Assembly: GCF_045679545.1 (NCBI RefSeq)
Contig: NZ_CP166194.1
Location: forward strand, 2,976,001 to 3,040,000
Reading direction: 5' to 3'
DNA from: Enterovibrio sp045679545
Lineage (GTDB): Bacteria > Pseudomonadota > Gammaproteobacteria > Enterobacterales > Vibrionaceae
DNA length: 64,000 bases
Both the position numbers and the translations under genes were made by a program. The notes beneath the pieces were generated by a model. That model saw only the letters and a list, made by a program, of their open reading frames with translations. It ran no database searches and was not told where the DNA came from. Below, piece after piece: positions 16,153 through 25,061 of this stretch (positions within the stretch are counted from its first letter, which is position 1; the number at the start of each line of letters is the position of its first letter).

Positions 16153-16860
16153 ATGATAAAAAACATGATGCTGATTTCGGCATTGCTGCTGGCCCCGCTA
16201 GCCGCGGCGGCTGAGCATCCCCAATCGTTCTCAAAAGCAAAGCGCATCGCGCAGAAAATCTATCTGGATGCACCTACCTCTTTTTATTGTGGCTGTGACA
16301 TTGAGTGGCAAGGGAAAAAAGGGGTACCCGATTTAAACAGCTGTGGCTATCAGGTACGCAAACAGGAAAAACGTGCCAGTCGAATTGAATGGGAGCACGT
16401 GGTGCCTGCGTGGCAATTTGGCCACCAGCGTCAATGCTGGCAAGACGGCGGACGCAAAAATTGCGGAAAAACGGATGTGACCTTTCGCCTGATGGAAGCC
16501 GATCTACACAACCTTGTTCCTGCTATTGGCGAAGTGAATGGTGACCGCTCGAACTTCCGTTTTTCACAATGGAACGGCGACAAAGGCGCATTCTATGGTC
16601 AATGCCAAATGAAAGTCGACTTCAAACAACGCGTTGCAGAGCCCCCGGCACAAAGCCGCGGCGCCGTTGCTCGTACCTATAAATATATGAACCAGAAATA
16701 CGATTTCCGCTTGGCCTCAGCACAAAGAAAACTCATGGATGCGTGGGACAAAACCTATGCTGTTTCTGAGTGGGAATGCGAACGCGACCGTCGTATCGCG
16801 CGTGAGCAAGGAAACCACAACCCATTTGTGAAATCATCTTGCGAGAAAGAAGGTCTTTAG
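16153..16860 (+). CDS. endA: Endonuclease I, periplasmic
   Basis: A 235-residue nuclease with a clear signal peptide (MIKNMMLISALLLAPLAAAA) and cleavage near residue 20, so it acts in the periplasm or outside the cell. The active-site region RIEWEHVVPAWQFG and the following EADLHNLVPAIGEVNGDRSNF are characteristic of the EndA/Vvn family of nonspecific DNA/RNA nucleases. Several cysteines (CGC, CW, C) fit the disulfide-bonded Vibrio Vvn/Dns enzymes. The neighbours sprT and rsmE keep the conserved order. Such nucleases degrade extracellular DNA and lower transformation in Vibrio. Confidence 0.96.
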   Translation: MIKNMMLISALLLAPLAAAAEHPQSFSKAKRIAQKIYLDAPTSFYCGCDIEWQGKKGVPDLNSCGYQVRKQEKRASRIEWEHVVPAWQFGHQRQCWQDGGRKNCGKTDVTFRLMEADLHNLVPAIGEVNGDRSNFRFSQWNGDKGAFYGQCQMKVDFKQRVAEPPAQSRGAVARTYKYMNQKYDFRLASAQRKLMDAWDKTYAVSEWECERDRRIAREQGNHNPFVKSSCEKEGL

Positions 16861-16899
16861 CCCTGTATCTTGACCATCTATATATACAGAATACAGGGC
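16860..16899. other. Hairpin after endA
   Basis: GCCCTGTAT (16860-16868) and ATACAGGGC (16891-16899) form a perfect 9-bp stem with a 22-base AT-rich loop, starting on the last base of the endA stop codon. No T-run follows on either strand, so it is not a standard intrinsic terminator; it may stabilise the endA 3' end. Confidence 0.5.
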
Positions 16900-16977
16900 G
16901 TATCGAGATGGCTTGGGTATAGCGCAACAGCGGCAGCGTGATACACTCAGCGCATTATTAACAAGAAAACGACCATC

Positions 16978-17709
16978 ATGCGTATCCCTAGAATTTTCCA
17001 TCCTGAATGTCTGCCTGACAGTGGTAGTGTGTCTCTCAGTGAGGACGCCGCCAACCATGTCGGACGCGTATTGCGAATGCAAACTGGGCAGGAAATCCTG
17101 CTGTTCGATGGCAGCGGTGCTGAATTTCCCGCAGTAATTGCACAAACCAGCAAGAAGTCAGTTGCTGTTGATGTGGTTGAGCGTGTTGAACGCAGCATCG
17201 AGTCACCACTGGATTTACACCTTGGTCAGGTGATAAGCCGCGGCGATAAAATGGAATTCACCATTCAGAAATCGGTTGAACTGGGTGTGAATGTGATTAC
17301 GCCGCTCATTTCAGAACGTTGTGGCGTCAAACTCAATGCTGAGCGTTTTGATAAAAAACTGCAGCAGTGGCAGAAAATCGCTATTGCCGCCTGTGAGCAA
17401 AGTGGTCGTAATATCGTGCCAGAAATTCGCCCAGTCATGGCGCTGGAAGAATGGACCACAGAAGAATTTGACGGGCTGAAACTGAACCTTCATCCTCGTG
17501 CGAAATACTCGATCAATACACTGCCAGAGCCTGTACAGCGCGTTCGTTTGCTGATTGGCCCTGAAGGTGGGTTGTCAGCAGAAGAAATTGAAAAAACGCG
17601 GGAATTTGGTTTTGAAGAAACCTTATTGGGACCGCGCGTGCTGCGCACAGAAACCGCAGCATTAACGGCGATCACCGCCCTTCAAGTTCGCTTCGGCGAT
17701 CTCGGTTAA
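16978..17709 (+). CDS. rsmE: 16S rRNA m3U1498 methyltransferase
   Basis: A 243-residue SPOUT-fold methyltransferase, the same length as E. coli RsmE. The N-terminal PUA-like part contains NHVGRVLRMQTGQEILLFDG. The C-terminal knot shows LLIGPEGGLSAEEI and LGPRVLRTETAALTAI, which bind S-adenosylmethionine. It methylates uridine 1498 of 16S rRNA in assembled 30S subunits. It lies 14 bases before gshB in the conserved endA-rsmE-gshB order and is probably co-transcribed with it. Confidence 0.97.
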   Translation: MRIPRIFHPECLPDSGSVSLSEDAANHVGRVLRMQTGQEILLFDGSGAEFPAVIAQTSKKSVAVDVVERVERSIESPLDLHLGQVISRGDKMEFTIQKSVELGVNVITPLISERCGVKLNAERFDKKLQQWQKIAIAACEQSGRNIVPEIRPVMALEEWTTEEFDGLKLNLHPRAKYSINTLPEPVQRVRLLIGPEGGLSAEEIEKTREFGFEETLLGPRVLRTETAALTAITALQVRFGDLG

Positions 17710-17722
17710 TTAAGGACAGTAC

Positions 17723-18670
17723 ATGATCAAACTGGGCGTAGTGATGGACCCAATCGAGTCCATCAATATCAAAAAAGATTCTTCCTTTGCCATGATGCTA
17801 GAAGCACAAAATCGTGGCTGGGAAATTCACTACATGCAGATGCACGACTTGTCTCTAGAGCAAGGAAAAGCACTGGCACGTACAAAAATCGTGACGCTGG
17901 AAGAAAACCCAGAGAAATGGTTTGAAGTAGTGAGCGAGCAAGAGATCGCACTGGCCGATCTTGATGCCGTTTTGATGCGTAAAGATCCGCCGTTTGATAC
18001 TGAATATATATACGCAACTTACATTCTTGAGCGCGCAGAAGTGGAAGGTTGCCTAATCGTCAACAAACCGCAAAGCCTGCGTGATTGTAACGAGAAACTA
18101 TTCACTGCATGGTTCCCTGAGCACACGCCGATCACTTTGGTGACGCGTCGTGCTGATCAGATCAAAGCGTTTCATGAAAAGCACGGCGACATCATTCTCA
18201 AGCCACTAGACGGCATGGGTGGTTCGTCAATTTTCCGTGTGAAGCAAGGCGATCCTAACCTGTCAGTGATCATCGAAACCCTGACGAGCCTTGGCAATAC
18301 CTACTGCATGGCGCAAACCTTTGTACCCGATATCAGTAACGGCGATAAACGCATTCTGGTGGTCGATGGTGAGCCAATGCCTTACTGCTTGGCACGTATC
18401 CCTGCCAAAGGCGAAACCCGCGGTAATCTGGCTGCTGGTGGTCGCGGTGAAGCGCGCCCTCTGAGCGATACGGATTGGGCCATCGCGCGCGCGGTTGCAC
18501 CGACCCTAAAAGAAAAAGGCTTGGTGTTTGTTGGTTTGGATATTATCGGTGACAAACTGACTGAAATTAACGTGACCAGCCCAACCTGCATCAGAGAGAT
18601 CGAAGCCGCCTTTGATATCAATATCAGCGGGAAATTGATGGATGCGATTGAAGCGCGTCTTCAAAAATAA
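17723..18670 (+). CDS. gshB: Glutathione synthetase
   Basis: A 315-residue ATP-grasp ligase that joins gamma-glutamylcysteine and glycine to make glutathione. It begins MIKLGVVMDPIESINIKKDS, the family N-terminus, and includes LMRKDPPFDTEYIY, ILKPLDGMGGSSIFR (glycine-rich ATP loop) and EINVTSPTCIREIE with metal-binding residues. Its length matches E. coli GshB (316). It follows rsmE closely and ends at a hairpin terminator, so rsmE-gshB looks like one unit. No unusual feature is visible. Confidence 0.98.
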   Translation: MIKLGVVMDPIESINIKKDSSFAMMLEAQNRGWEIHYMQMHDLSLEQGKALARTKIVTLEENPEKWFEVVSEQEIALADLDAVLMRKDPPFDTEYIYATYILERAEVEGCLIVNKPQSLRDCNEKLFTAWFPEHTPITLVTRRADQIKAFHEKHGDIILKPLDGMGGSSIFRVKQGDPNLSVIIETLTSLGNTYCMAQTFVPDISNGDKRILVVDGEPMPYCLARIPAKGETRGNLAAGGRGEARPLSDTDWAIARAVAPTLKEKGLVFVGLDIIGDKLTEINVTSPTCIREIEAAFDINISGKLMDAIEARLQK

Positions 18671-18678
18671 TCCGCACA

Positions 18679-18716
18679 CAGCCCCGTGCAGTTTCTACGG
18701 CACAGGGCTGACTTTC
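18679..18716 (+). terminator. Probable terminator of gshB
   Basis: CAGCCC-C-GTGC pairs with GCAC-A-GGGCTG (18679-18689 and 18700-18710, one C-A mismatch), followed by a pyrimidine-rich ACTTTCTCTC rather than a pure T-run. It lies nine bases after the gshB stop. Confidence 0.55.
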
Positions 18717-18783
18717 TCTCGCTTAGCACTCATACTCAAACAAATACCGTTGCGCCGACGCACCTCAGCCGTGGAAGGGCATT

Positions 18784-19347
18784 ATGAACTTTAAAAACCA
18801 TTTCCTCGTAGCAATGCCTAGCATGGAAGATGACCGCTTCAAGCACAGTGTTATCTACATGTGTGAGCACAATGAAGATGGTGCAATGGGGCTAGTGATC
18901 AACCAGCCCATCAACATCTCAGTCGCCAACATGCTGGATCAAATCGAGGTGGAGCGTGAACACCATCTCACCCACCCACTCAGCCTAGATCAACCTGTCT
19001 TGTTTGGTGGGCCAGTGTCGGAAGATCGCGGATTTGTTCTGCACAAAAACAGGCAAGAGTTCGGCTCTAGTATTCAACTGTCTGATTCACTGACTGTCAC
19101 CACATCGAAAGATATTCTCAGTATCTTGGGCACCAACGATGAACCCGAACAATTCATTGTCGCACTGGGTTATTCCGGCTGGGACGCAGGGCAACTCGAA
19201 CAAGAGTTGGCCGCAAACAGTTGGCTCACCATCGAAGCTGATCCTGCGGTTATTTTCGATACCCCCATCAATGAGCGTTGGGAAAAAGCGCTCAATCAAC
19301 TGGGCATCAGTGCACTGAATCTATCGTCCGATATCGGACACGCATAA
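18784..19347 (+). CDS. yqgE: YqgE/AlgH family protein (UPF0301)
   Basis: A 187-residue member of the YqgE/AlgH family, recognised by NHFLVAMPSMEDDRFKHSVIYMCEH, GAMGLVINQP and VLFGGPVSEDRGFVLH. The biochemical role is unknown; the AlgH name comes from an effect on alginate production in Pseudomonas. The gene lies ten bases before ruvX, a conserved pairing, suggesting joint expression. No signal peptide, so cytoplasmic. Confidence 0.95.
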   Translation: MNFKNHFLVAMPSMEDDRFKHSVIYMCEHNEDGAMGLVINQPINISVANMLDQIEVEREHHLTHPLSLDQPVLFGGPVSEDRGFVLHKNRQEFGSSIQLSDSLTVTTSKDILSILGTNDEPEQFIVALGYSGWDAGQLEQELAANSWLTIEADPAVIFDTPINERWEKALNQLGISALNLSSDIGHA

Positions 19348-19357
19348 GAGACATCCA

Positions 19358-19789
19358 ATGAGTAACATTCAAACTGTGCTGGGCTTTGATTACGGCACAA
19401 AAAGTATTGGCATCGCTATTGGCCAAACCATTACTGGTACAGCCCAACCGCTTAAGGCACTGAAAGCAAAAGATGGCATTCCAAGTTGGGACGCGATTGA
19501 AGCTATCTTAAAAGAGTGGAAGCCTGATTTGGTGGTCGTGGGGTTACCCCTTGATTTGCAAGGAGGCGAACTGGAAAGCATTACGCCTCGTGCACGCAAA
19601 TTTGCTAATCGCTTAAAAGGACGTTTTGGTGTCAATGTCGAGCTACATGACGAACGCCTAACCACCACAGAAGCACGCTCTTCGCTATTTGAACATGGCG
19701 GCTATCGCGCACTGGGCAAGGGAAATATCGACTGCCAATCAGCGGTGATCATTGTCGAAAGCTGGTTTGAAAATCAGTACGGCGAGTAA
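19358..19789 (+). CDS. ruvX: RuvX/YqgF, RNase H-like Holliday junction resolvase family
   Basis: A 143-residue protein with the RNase H-like fold motifs GFDYGTKSIGIAIG at the N-terminus, VVGLPLDLQGGE in the middle, and HDERLTTTEARS near the C-terminus, which together supply acidic residues for metal binding. Members are linked to processing of pre-16S rRNA ends and, by fold, to junction resolution. It follows yqgE by ten bases and faces the EAL gene convergently. Length is normal for the family. Confidence 0.96.
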   Translation: MSNIQTVLGFDYGTKSIGIAIGQTITGTAQPLKALKAKDGIPSWDAIEAILKEWKPDLVVVGLPLDLQGGELESITPRARKFANRLKGRFGVNVELHDERLTTTEARSSLFEHGGYRALGKGNIDCQSAVIIVESWFENQYGE

Positions 19790-19816
19790 CGAAAGCAGCA
19801 AAATCAGTAACAAGCA

Positions 19817-19840
19817 CTTCAGCGTCACAGCACGCTGAAG
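19817..19840. other. Hairpin at the ruvX/EAL convergence
   Basis: CTTCAGCGT and ACGCTGAAG form a perfect 9-bp stem with a six-base loop. The structure overlaps the stop codon of the EAL gene. No T-run flanks it, so any role as a terminator between the converging genes is uncertain. Confidence 0.45.
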
Positions 19841-20580
19841 CCTACCTCAGGCAAGGCTTCGAGTGTCGGTCTGGCAAAGAAATAGCCTTGAAAGAGATCA
19901 ATACCAAACGCTCTCAAGCAATCAAGCTCTCCTTGCGTTTCAACCCCTTCAGCAAGCACGTCACACCCCAACTCATGCAACATTTTCACCGTGTTGTGAA
20001 CAATGACTTGTCGCGACAAGCTCGCATCAATATCGCGTATCAGCCCCATATCGAGTTTCACGATATTCGGAGTAAGATCTGCCAGCAAATTGAGCCCCGC
20101 GTAACCCGCCCCGAAATCATCCAGTGCCACGGAAAACCCTTGCTTTTGATAGTAATCAAAGATGACTTTGAGGTGATTGTTGTCGAGCACCTTCTCCACT
20201 TCGGTCACTTCAAACATGATATTTTCAATCGGGAAGCCGACGCGTTTGGCTTCTTGCAATGTAGTGCGAATACAACGCTCAGGCTGATACACGGCGTTGG
20301 GAAGAAAGTTAATGCTGAGTTTTTTCGTCAAGCCCAATTCGGCAGCAAGTGAAATGGCTTTCACACGGCAGGATTGATCGAAGAGGTAGCGATTATCGCC
20401 ATTGACCTGTTGAATAATGGAATAGGCTGACTCACCGTTGACCCCGCGAACTAATGCTTCATAACCAAAAACAGTGCTATTTTTCACATCGACAATGGGC
20501 TGAAATGCCATGGTAAATTCAAAGCCAAGCGTCTTTCCCGTCATGCATTGTTCACAACGAGCGGTTTTGTTTTCATCCAT
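19825..20580 (-). CDS. EAL-domain protein (probable c-di-GMP phosphodiesterase)
   Basis: A stand-alone EAL protein of 251 residues. Key positions look intact: FQPIVD, YEALVRG, the NFLP segment, FEVTEVE, LDDFGAGYAGLNLL, NIVKLDM, LAEGVETQGE and QGYFFARP, so c-di-GMP hydrolysis is expected. A short N-terminal CEQC pair suggests metal or redox sensing. I choose the ATG at 20580; a longer GTG start (20628) lies inside a terminator-like stem and adds a hydrophobic stretch unlike the family. It sits beyond pilU on the same strand, separated by that terminator. A link to type IV pilus motility is inferred from position only. Confidence 0.88.
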   Translation of the reverse strand: MDENKTARCEQCMTGKTLGFEFTMAFQPIVDVKNSTVFGYEALVRGVNGESAYSIIQQVNGDNRYLFDQSCRVKAISLAAELGLTKKLSINFLPNAVYQPERCIRTTLQEAKRVGFPIENIMFEVTEVEKVLDNNHLKVIFDYYQKQGFSVALDDFGAGYAGLNLLADLTPNIVKLDMGLIRDIDASLSRQVIVHNTVKMLHELGCDVLAEGVETQGELDCLRAFGIDLFQGYFFARPTLEALPEVGFSVL

Positions 20581-20592
20581 GCTAGCGCCAAA

Positions 20593-20635
20593 GTAGAAGT
20601 AAAAAGACAGTGTAAAAAGTATAGGCACTGTCTTT
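20593..20635 (-). terminator. Terminator after pilU
   Basis: A perfect 10-bp stem (AAAGACAGTG at 20603-20612 with CACTGTCTTT at 20626-20635) has a 13-base loop and continues on the minus strand into TTTTTACTTCT. It ends the pilT-pilU message 60 bases after pilU and argues against the longer EAL start, which would begin within it. Confidence 0.75.
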
Positions 20636-20696
20636 AATTTCAGCTAGTTATGGCGGGGCAGCATGCCTCAAGTTGAAACGACAAGAACATCGCAAA

Positions 20697-21818
20697 TTAG
20701 TTGTGCATTTTCTCGATGGTCACATCGGCAAGCGATAGTACACTGGAAGACTGCTCTGCCATTTTCATCATCAACTTCAATTCATTACGAGAATCTGCAT
20801 GATGCAGTGCTTCGTCCTGAGAAATCTTACCGTCTTTAAACAAAGCAAATAAAGATTGGTCAAATGTACACATCCCTGCATTTTCGCCTTTGCTGATACT
20901 GGCTTTAAGCTCATGCAATTCGCCACGGCGGATCAGATCTGACACGTGTGAAGTATTAAGCAATAATTCGTAAGCACCATGACGACCTACACCGCTAATG
21001 TCGGGCACCAACTGCTGAGCTAAGACACCACGTAGGTTAAGCGACAAATCAAATAAGAACTGCTCTCTGCGCTCCTTCGGCACCAAGTGCAACACGCGCT
21101 CAAGTGCCTGATTGGCATTGTTGGCATGAAGGGTGGCGATACACAGATGACCTGTCTCCGCAAACTGCATGGCATATTCCATGGTCTCTCGCGTTCTAAT
21201 TTCACCAATCATAATCATGTCTGGCGCCTGACGTAGCGAGTTTTTCAATGCCACTTCATAGCTTTCAGTATCAATGCCTATCTCGCGCTGGGTCACGATG
21301 CACTTTTTATGAGGATGGATAAACTCTATCGGATCTTCCACCGTCAGAATATGACCACTGCGATGTGTATTTCGAAACCCTAGCATGGCCGCCATCGACG
21401 TCGATTTCCCCGACCCTGTGGCGCCCACTATCAACACTAACCCGCGCTTCGCAATCGAGAGATCTTGAATCACATCCGGTAAACCCAGCGTTTGGATCTC
21501 TGGGATCTTCGTTTCAATACGTCGAATCACCATGCCTGGCAAATCTCGCTGCCAGAATGCACTGACACGAAAACGGCCCGACTCGGTGACCAAAGCAAAA
21601 TTGGCTTCGCGTTCTTCCATGAACTTTTTATGCGTATCAGTATCCATGGCTTTTGATATCAAGGCCTTCACACCTTCAACATCTAACGTCTCACCGCTGG
21701 GCGTTAAGCTGCCATCAACACGCAGCATACAAGGCGCACCCACGGTGATATAGCAATCTGATGCACGTTGAGTGAGCATGGCGTCAAGCAATTGAAAAAG
21801 TGGTGTTTGGTCCGCCAT
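20697..21818 (-). CDS. pilU: PilU, PilT-like type IV pilus retraction ATPase
   Basis: A 373-residue secretion-type hexameric ATPase. It has Walker A GATGSGKST, the acidic and histidine boxes EDPIEFIHPHKKCIV and MIGEIRTRETME, and AETGHLCIATLHANNA. The QREIGIDTESYEVALKNSLRQAPD segment and its position after pilT identify it as PilU, the accessory retraction ATPase that acts with PilT on type IV pili such as the MSHA or competence pilus. The ATG at 21818 follows the pilT stop by two bases. The C-terminal region (to KMHN) is longer than PilT's, as expected. Confidence 0.95.
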   Translation of the reverse strand: MADQTPLFQLLDAMLTQRASDCYITVGAPCMLRVDGSLTPSGETLDVEGVKALISKAMDTDTHKKFMEEREANFALVTESGRFRVSAFWQRDLPGMVIRRIETKIPEIQTLGLPDVIQDLSIAKRGLVLIVGATGSGKSTSMAAMLGFRNTHRSGHILTVEDPIEFIHPHKKCIVTQREIGIDTESYEVALKNSLRQAPDMIMIGEIRTRETMEYAMQFAETGHLCIATLHANNANQALERVLHLVPKERREQFLFDLSLNLRGVLAQQLVPDISGVGRHGAYELLLNTSHVSDLIRRGELHELKASISKGENAGMCTFDQSLFALFKDGKISQDEALHHADSRNELKLMMKMAEQSSSVLSLADVTIEKMHN

Positions 21819-21820
21819 CA

Positions 21821-22858
21821 CTAAAAACCTGTCCCTGAACTATCTAATGCTTTGTTGGCTTCATTGCTATCAATCACACCCTGCATCATCAGGTTGCGCA
21901 GTGATTGCTCCATGGTTTGCATGCCCATGCCTGAGCCGGTTTGGATCATCGAATACATCTGCGCCACTTTGTCTTCACGAATCAGGTTTCGAATCGCAGG
22001 TGTTGCAATCATCACTTCATGGGCTGCCACTCGCCCGCCAGTAACCTGCTTAATCAGTTTTTGTGACACCACGGCGCGTAGCGATTCAGACAACATAGAG
22101 CGCACCATCGGCTTATCGGCACCGGGGAACACATCAATAATCCGGTCAATGGTTTTCGCAGCACTGGAGGTGTGCAAGGTGCCAAACACCAAATGACCCG
22201 TTTCAGCGGCAGTTAGCGCAAGGCTAATGGTTTCTTTATCACGCAACTCACCCACCAAAATAACATCAGGGTCTTCACGCAGTGCCGAACGAAGGGCGTT
22301 ATTAAATGAGTGCGTATCACGGTGAACTTCACGCTGGTTAACCAAGCAGTTTTTCTGCTCATGAACAAATTCAATCGGGTCTTCAATCGTCAGCACATGG
22401 CGGTGTTGCTCGCGGTTAATCTTGTCCACCATCGCAGCCAACGTGGTGGATTTACCGGAACCTGTAGGCCCCGTGACCAGCACTAAGCCTTTTTGATAAT
22501 TAACAAACTGCTCAAAAACCGAAGGTGCATTGATCGCTTCTAGCGTTGGGATCTTTGAGGGAATATTTCGAAATACCGCTGCGCAGCCGCGTGATTGGTG
22601 AAATGCATTAACACGAAAACGGCCAACAGATGCCAGTTCAAACGAGAAATCCACTTCAAGGTTTTGCTCAAACTCTCGCTGTTGAGCGTCGTTCATAATA
22701 TCGAAAATGAGGCGGTGAACATCATTGTGTTCAAGGGCAGGTAAGCTAAGCTTTCGGACATCACCATCAACGCGGACCATTGGTGGAACACCCGCAGAAA
22801 GATGTAGATCTGAGGCATTATGTTTTACACTAAAGTCCAATAATTCAGTAATATCCAT
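21821..22858 (-). CDS. pilT: PilT, type IV pilus retraction ATPase
   Basis: A 345-residue hexameric ATPase of the inner membrane base of type IV pili; it depolymerises pilin to drive retraction, twitching and DNA uptake. Motifs are VTGPTGSGKSTTLAAM (Walker A), TIEDPIEFVHEQKNCLVNQREV, LVGELRDKETISLALTAAETGH, and the PilT-specific AIRNLIREDKVAQMYSMIQTG. It is divergent from yggS with a 26-base gap, the standard gammaproteobacterial arrangement, so the two promoters must overlap each other's coding starts. Confidence 0.98.
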   Translation of the reverse strand: MDITELLDFSVKHNASDLHLSAGVPPMVRVDGDVRKLSLPALEHNDVHRLIFDIMNDAQQREFEQNLEVDFSFELASVGRFRVNAFHQSRGCAAVFRNIPSKIPTLEAINAPSVFEQFVNYQKGLVLVTGPTGSGKSTTLAAMVDKINREQHRHVLTIEDPIEFVHEQKNCLVNQREVHRDTHSFNNALRSALREDPDVILVGELRDKETISLALTAAETGHLVFGTLHTSSAAKTIDRIIDVFPGADKPMVRSMLSESLRAVVSQKLIKQVTGGRVAAHEVMIATPAIRNLIREDKVAQMYSMIQTGSGMGMQTMEQSLRNLMMQGVIDSNEANKALDSSGTGF

Positions 22859-22884
22859 TAATCAGTTTCCTCGCAGAATTAGCC

Positions 22885-23592
22885 ATGTGTAGTATCAAAC
22901 AAAACCTAGAGCAGGTCACCCGCCAAATAGACAATGCCGCACAAAAATGCGGGAGAGACGCCTCTGGCGTGCAATTGTTGGCGGTAAGCAAAACCAAACC
23001 CATAGAAGCTATCGCACAAGCGATAGAGGCAGGTCATCGTCAGTTTGGCGAGAACTATGTGCAAGAAGGGGTGGATAAAATCCGTCACTTTCGCCCACTT
23101 CATCCGGATTTGGAATGGCATTTCATTGGCCCGATCCAATCCAACAAAACACGCTTAATTGCCGAGTATTTTGATTGGGTGCATTCCGTTGATCGCAGCA
23201 AGGTCGCACGCAGACTCAGTGAGCAACGCCCCGATGACATGCCGCCCTTGCACGTGCTTATCCAAATCAACACCAGCGGTGAAGCGTCCAAATCAGGCAC
23301 TGGCTTTGACGATGTGAAAGCGCTAGCAAATGAAATCGATCAACTGCCCCGTCTTATCCTTCGCGGCCTAATGTGCATTCCTCAGCCAGAAAGTGATCAC
23401 GATGCCCAAATGGTCGCCTTTGCGCCATTAATGGCATTGTTTGAAGAGATGAAAGCAACGCGACCAGACTTTGATACCCTCTCGATGGGAATGAGTGGCG
23501 ACATGGACGCAGCCATTGCATCAGGAAGCACCATGGTTCGCATCGGCACCGCGCTATTTGGCGCACGTGATTACAGCAATCGTGGTGATTGA
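22885..23592 (+). CDS. yggS: YggS, PLP homeostasis protein
   Basis: A 235-residue PLP-binding protein of the YggS/PROSC family. The pyridoxal phosphate lysine is K36 in LLAVSKTKP; FGENYVQEG, WHFIGPIQSNKTR and LSMGMSGDMDAAIASGSTMVRIG are characteristic. It has no known enzymatic reaction but balances free PLP and affects amino acid pools. It opens the yggS-proC-yggT-yggU-rdgB-hemW operon and faces pilT. All genes of the set are on the same strand with small gaps. Confidence 0.97.
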   Translation: MCSIKQNLEQVTRQIDNAAQKCGRDASGVQLLAVSKTKPIEAIAQAIEAGHRQFGENYVQEGVDKIRHFRPLHPDLEWHFIGPIQSNKTRLIAEYFDWVHSVDRSKVARRLSEQRPDDMPPLHVLIQINTSGEASKSGTGFDDVKALANEIDQLPRLILRGLMCIPQPESDHDAQMVAFAPLMALFEEMKATRPDFDTLSMGMSGDMDAAIASGSTMVRIGTALFGARDYSNRGD

Positions 23593-23660
23593 ATTGTCAA
23601 CGCCATACAAATACAGCCGGGAAGCCCACAAGCGCTTGCCAGACAAAAGGAATACATTTG

Positions 23661-24479
23661 ATGGAACAACGCACTATTGCCTTTATTGGCGCGGGCAACA
23701 TGGCTCGCTCAATCATTGCGGGTTTAATTCAATCAGGCTATCCCTCCTCACTGCTGACAGCCGTTAACCGCACGCCAGAGAAAAGCGCCGCCTTTCGCGA
23801 TAGCTTCGGCATCAATGCCAATGAAGATGCCATTGCCAGTGCAAAGCAAGCGGATGTCGTGGTGCTGGGCGTGAAACCGCAAGGCATGGAAGAATTGCTG
23901 GCGAGCATGACGGAGATTGATTGGAGCAAAAAACTGGCTATTTCTATCGCCGCAGGGATCTCGGTGGCACGCTTGTCTGACATGGCAGGCACCCCCTTGA
24001 ACTTGGTTCGTGTGATGCCAAACACACCTTCGTTGGTTGGGGAAGGTATGAGTGGGCTTTATGCTCCAGAATCAGTAACAGATTCGGATCGTCAGTTTGC
24101 TGGCGACCTGCTTCAAGCCGTCGGCAAAATCTGCTGGGTCAGCGAAGAATCAGGTATCAATGCTATTATTGCTGCCGCGGGCAGTGCACCTGCCTATTTC
24201 TTCTTGTTCATGGAAGCCATGCAGGCAGAGGCAGAGCGCCAAGGCTTTGATAAACAAACCGCACGCGCGTTGGTACAGCAGTCCGCGCTTGGTGCAGCTA
24301 AAATGGTGGTTGCCAACCCAGATATTGAACTGGCAACCTTAAGAGAACAGGTAACGTCAAAAGGCGGCACCACCGCTCAGGCACTGAGCGTATTTAATAA
24401 CAATCAACTTTCAGAGACAGTTTCAGAGGCTATGCAAGCGGCTGTTCGTCGTGCTGAAGAAATGGAATCGCTATTTTAG
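23661..24479 (+). CDS. proC: Pyrroline-5-carboxylate reductase
   Basis: A 272-residue NAD(P)H-dependent enzyme performing the last step of proline synthesis. The N-terminal dinucleotide motif is FIGAGNMARSIIAGL; VRVMPNTPSLVGEGMSGL and SAPAYFFLFMEAM in the dimerisation region are typical. The start at 23661 (MEQRTIAFIGAG) has AAAGGA upstream; the frame is open 24 codons further but that part is not conserved. It lies in the yggS operon, and pairing with yggS is very common. Confidence 0.98.
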   Translation: MEQRTIAFIGAGNMARSIIAGLIQSGYPSSLLTAVNRTPEKSAAFRDSFGINANEDAIASAKQADVVVLGVKPQGMEELLASMTEIDWSKKLAISIAAGISVARLSDMAGTPLNLVRVMPNTPSLVGEGMSGLYAPESVTDSDRQFAGDLLQAVGKICWVSEESGINAIIAAAGSAPAYFFLFMEAMQAEAERQGFDKQTARALVQQSALGAAKMVVANPDIELATLREQVTSKGGTTAQALSVFNNNQLSETVSEAMQAAVRRAEEMESLF

Positions 24480-24488
24480 GGCTAATTT

Positions 24489-25058
24489 ATGAACTCAATG
24501 AACTTCCTCGTTTCAACACTGTTTGACCTCTACATTATGGTGGTGTTGCTCCGAGTTTGGCTGCAATGGTCACGCGCCGATTTTTACAACCCATTCAGCC
24601 AGTTTGTCGTTAAAGCGACGCAACCTGTGGTTGCTCCGTTGCGCCGAATGATTCCATCGATTGGTAACTTTGATTTGGCCACGGTACTGTTTGCCTATGT
24701 CTTGTGTGTCGCCAAGTTCTTCGCTCTGCAAATGATCGGTTCAGGCGGCGTACCATCGTTTGACTTCACCTACCTGGTGATTGGTTTGATTGCCTTGGTG
24801 AAAGCCGCTGGCGGTTTGCTGTTTTGGGTATTGATCCTCCGTGCCATCCTGAGCTGGGTCAGCCAAGGTCAAAGCCCAATCGAATTTGTCATGATCCAAC
24901 TGACTGAGCCACTAGTGGCTCCTATTCGTCGTGTATTACCCTCTATGGGCGGTTTAGACTTGAGTGTGCTGGTATTGTTTATCGTGCTGCAGTTTTTGAA
25001 CTTCTTCATTGGCGATCTACTTAGCCCTTACTTCGGTAATCTTTGGTTCGTCCTATAA
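24489..25058 (+). CDS. yggT: YggT family inner-membrane protein
   Basis: A 189-residue membrane protein made of two similar halves, each with a hydrophobic helix followed by a conserved RVWLQW/RAILSW and QPVVAPLRRMIPSIG/EPLVAPIRRVLPSMGG motif. The internal repeat is plain in the sequence. YggT proteins are linked to osmotic stress resistance in E. coli, but the mechanism is unknown. It sits nine bases after proC and four bases before yggU, its usual partner. Confidence 0.93.
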   Translation: MNSMNFLVSTLFDLYIMVVLLRVWLQWSRADFYNPFSQFVVKATQPVVAPLRRMIPSIGNFDLATVLFAYVLCVAKFFALQMIGSGGVPSFDFTYLVIGLIALVKAAGGLLFWVLILRAILSWVSQGQSPIEFVMIQLTEPLVAPIRRVLPSMGGLDLSVLVLFIVLQFLNFFIGDLLSPYFGNLWFVL

Positions 25059-25061
25059 TCA

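Noticed and set aside
16860..16899. Standard intrinsic terminator after endA
   Set aside because: The stem is good but no T-run follows on either strand, so it is listed only as a hairpin.
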